Source of the DNA: Acidianus manzaensis | Lineage (GTDB): Archaea; Thermoproteota; Thermoprotei_A; Sulfolobales; Sulfolobaceae | Assembly: GCF_002116695.1 (NCBI RefSeq) | Contig: NZ_CP020477.1 | Coordinates: 2,601,001-2,665,000, forward strand | DNA: 64,000 nucleotides | Reading direction: 5' to 3' | Part shown: in pieces, positions 63,327 through 64,000 of the stretch | Layout of the letters: the number at the start of each line of letters is the position of its first letter | How positions within the stretch are numbered: the first letter of the stretch is position 1 | Notes under the pieces: generated by a model | Databases searched by the model: none | What the model was told of the DNA's origin: nothing | What the model saw: the letters and a program-made list of their open reading frames with translations, nothing else | Program-made: the position numbers and the translations under genes

Positions 63327-63397
63327 TACTTTGTGTATCTGAAAATTTAGGCAATTCTCTAAATCAGACAGCATTAATATATGTTATTCAAATACTA
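63327..63397 (-). repeat. MITE-like element, copy 14, partial
   Basis: TACTTTGTGTATCTGAAAATT to ATTCAAATACTA. Centre shows 'CTCTAAATCAGACAG'. About 71 bp, with internal loss; no clear target duplication. Confidence 0.6.
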
Positions 63398-63495
63398 ATT
63401 GTAGATAAAAAATTTTGAAGTACGCATAAATTTCAGAATTTTGATAAGATAATCAAAACTCTTTGGGTACTTTCTAAAATTTATGAAAAATACAT

Positions 63496-63577
63496 TAGTG
63501 TGTACCGTTGAATACTTAACGCTTATTTTACGACTGTCTGATTTAGAGAAAAACCTCAATTTCCAGATCACAAACTA
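63496..63577 (+). repeat. MITE-like element, copy 15, with perfect 9-bp target duplication
   Basis: TAGTGTGTACCGTTGAATAC to TTTCCAGATCACAAACTA. AAAATACAT stands directly on both sides. Confidence 0.82.
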
Positions 63578-63681
63578 AAAATACATGAGTTTTGATTCAA
63601 CTATATCCTTATTTTGTTTTAATGAAAATAACACAAATTAAAACTTAAGAGTAAATTAAACTAAGAAAATAACATTTGTGA

Positions 63682-63722
63682 GAGAGTAGGTAATGTATGT
63701 GATAATATACGGACCTACTCTC
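63682..63722 (-). terminator. Long hairpin at the 3' end of rmlC
   Basis: GAGAGTAGGT (63682-63691) pairs perfectly with ACCTACTCTC (63713-63722) around a 21-nt loop that can fold further (GTAT/ATAC). It lies 7 bp past the rmlC stop and may end the transcript or protect its 3' end. Confidence 0.4.
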
Positions 63723-63729
63723 CCATAAC

Positions 63730-64000
63730 CTAACATATATCCATTCCGTATTCGAAGTTTGCTTTTGAATTTCTTAACAGCGGTAATTTACCATCTTTTT
63801 CTGATATTATAACTTCGGTAGTAGGCCATTTGACGTTTATTTCCGGATCATTCCACGCTATTCCTGAATCATGGTCTTTAGAAAATTCTCTAGTTACGAA
63901 ATAGATTACGTGAGAGTCCTCTAAAGCTAGAAAACCATGAGCGAAACCTGATGGAATCCAAAAGAGTTTTCCTGGAGTTAGTTCTGCGTGCACCCATTTT
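63730..64000 (-). CDS. rmlC: dTDP-4-dehydrorhamnose 3,5-epimerase, C-terminal part
   Basis: The window edge cuts the gene; about 90 C-terminal codons are visible, 'KWVHAELTPGKLFWIPSGFAHGFLALEDSHVIYFVTREFS'. 'W-I-P-x-G-F-A-H-G-F' and 'D-S-G-I-A-W-N-D-P-x-I-x-V-K-W' are RmlC signatures of the cupin fold. It catalyses double epimerisation of dTDP-4-keto-6-deoxyglucose. With rmlB, rmlD and rmlA it completes the dTDP-L-rhamnose pathway within this window. An ATG at 63993 is internal to the family alignment and not the true start. Confidence 0.9.
   Translation of the reverse strand, partial: KWVHAELTPGKLFWIPSGFAHGFLALEDSHVIYFVTREFSKDHDSGIAWNDPEINVKWPTTEVIISEKDGKLPLLRNSKANFEYGMDIC

Overview
The window looks like a piece of a Sulfolobales (Crenarchaeota/Thermoproteota) genome. 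It is about one third G+C. Many genes start at or a few bases after the predicted transcription start, about 25-30 bp downstream of an AT-rich TATA box, and internal operon genes have GGTG-type ribosome sites. The insertion sequences (IS200/IS605, solo TnpB, IS110) and a C/D-box type of small RNA also fit. I cannot name the genus; Acidianus, Saccharolobus and Sulfurisphaera are all compatible.

Layout. 1-5.6 kb: amino-acid or peptide scavenging genes (FAD oxidase, DUF1177, M20 peptidase), a partial HTH-10 regulator and an APC permease. 5.7-15.9 kb: a graveyard of two broken ATPases, a solo TnpB element, a decayed IS200/IS605 element, two glycosyltransferases facing each other with identical 294-bp 5' ends, and a decayed IS110 element. 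16.1-20.2 kb: a Wzx-type flippase, remnants of a GT4 glycosyltransferase and an FkbM methyltransferase, and a membrane-anchored surface protein. 21.6-31.7 kb: a hydantoin/oxoproline-type catabolic locus (two DUF917 proteins, two HyuA-type subunits, one HyuB, an NCS1 permease, a small membrane protein and an Lrp/AsnC regulator). 32-34.7 kb: a zinc-ribbon protein, a tiny membrane protein and a putative winged-helix protein.

From 34.8 kb to the right edge the four dTDP-L-rhamnose genes (rmlB, rmlD, rmlA, rmlC) lie scattered. Between them is accessory DNA that looks like a defence or conflict island: a 997-residue two-P-loop STAND-like ATPase with C-terminal helical repeats, a smaller relative whose Walker A is destroyed, archaeal AAA ATPases (one intact, two broken), a pair of toxin-like small proteins with a partner ORF, a DUF4145/HEPN-like protein, a His/Glu-rich peptide and an intact IS110.

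The most interesting part is 50.9-60.3 kb. A two-gene cassette (unknown protein A followed by protein B, which has a C-terminal PD-(D/E)XK-like nuclease motif) is present twice in tandem. Each copy faces a small RNA on the opposite strand that has canonical C, D', C' and D boxes inside an unusual long GC-rich terminal stem. A diverged third RNA, and perhaps a fourth, faces an unrelated 409-residue protein.

Scattered through the intergenic DNA from 21 kb to the right edge are 15 copies of an ~85-bp MITE-like element with imperfect terminal inverted repeats. Several copies still show 9-bp target duplications.
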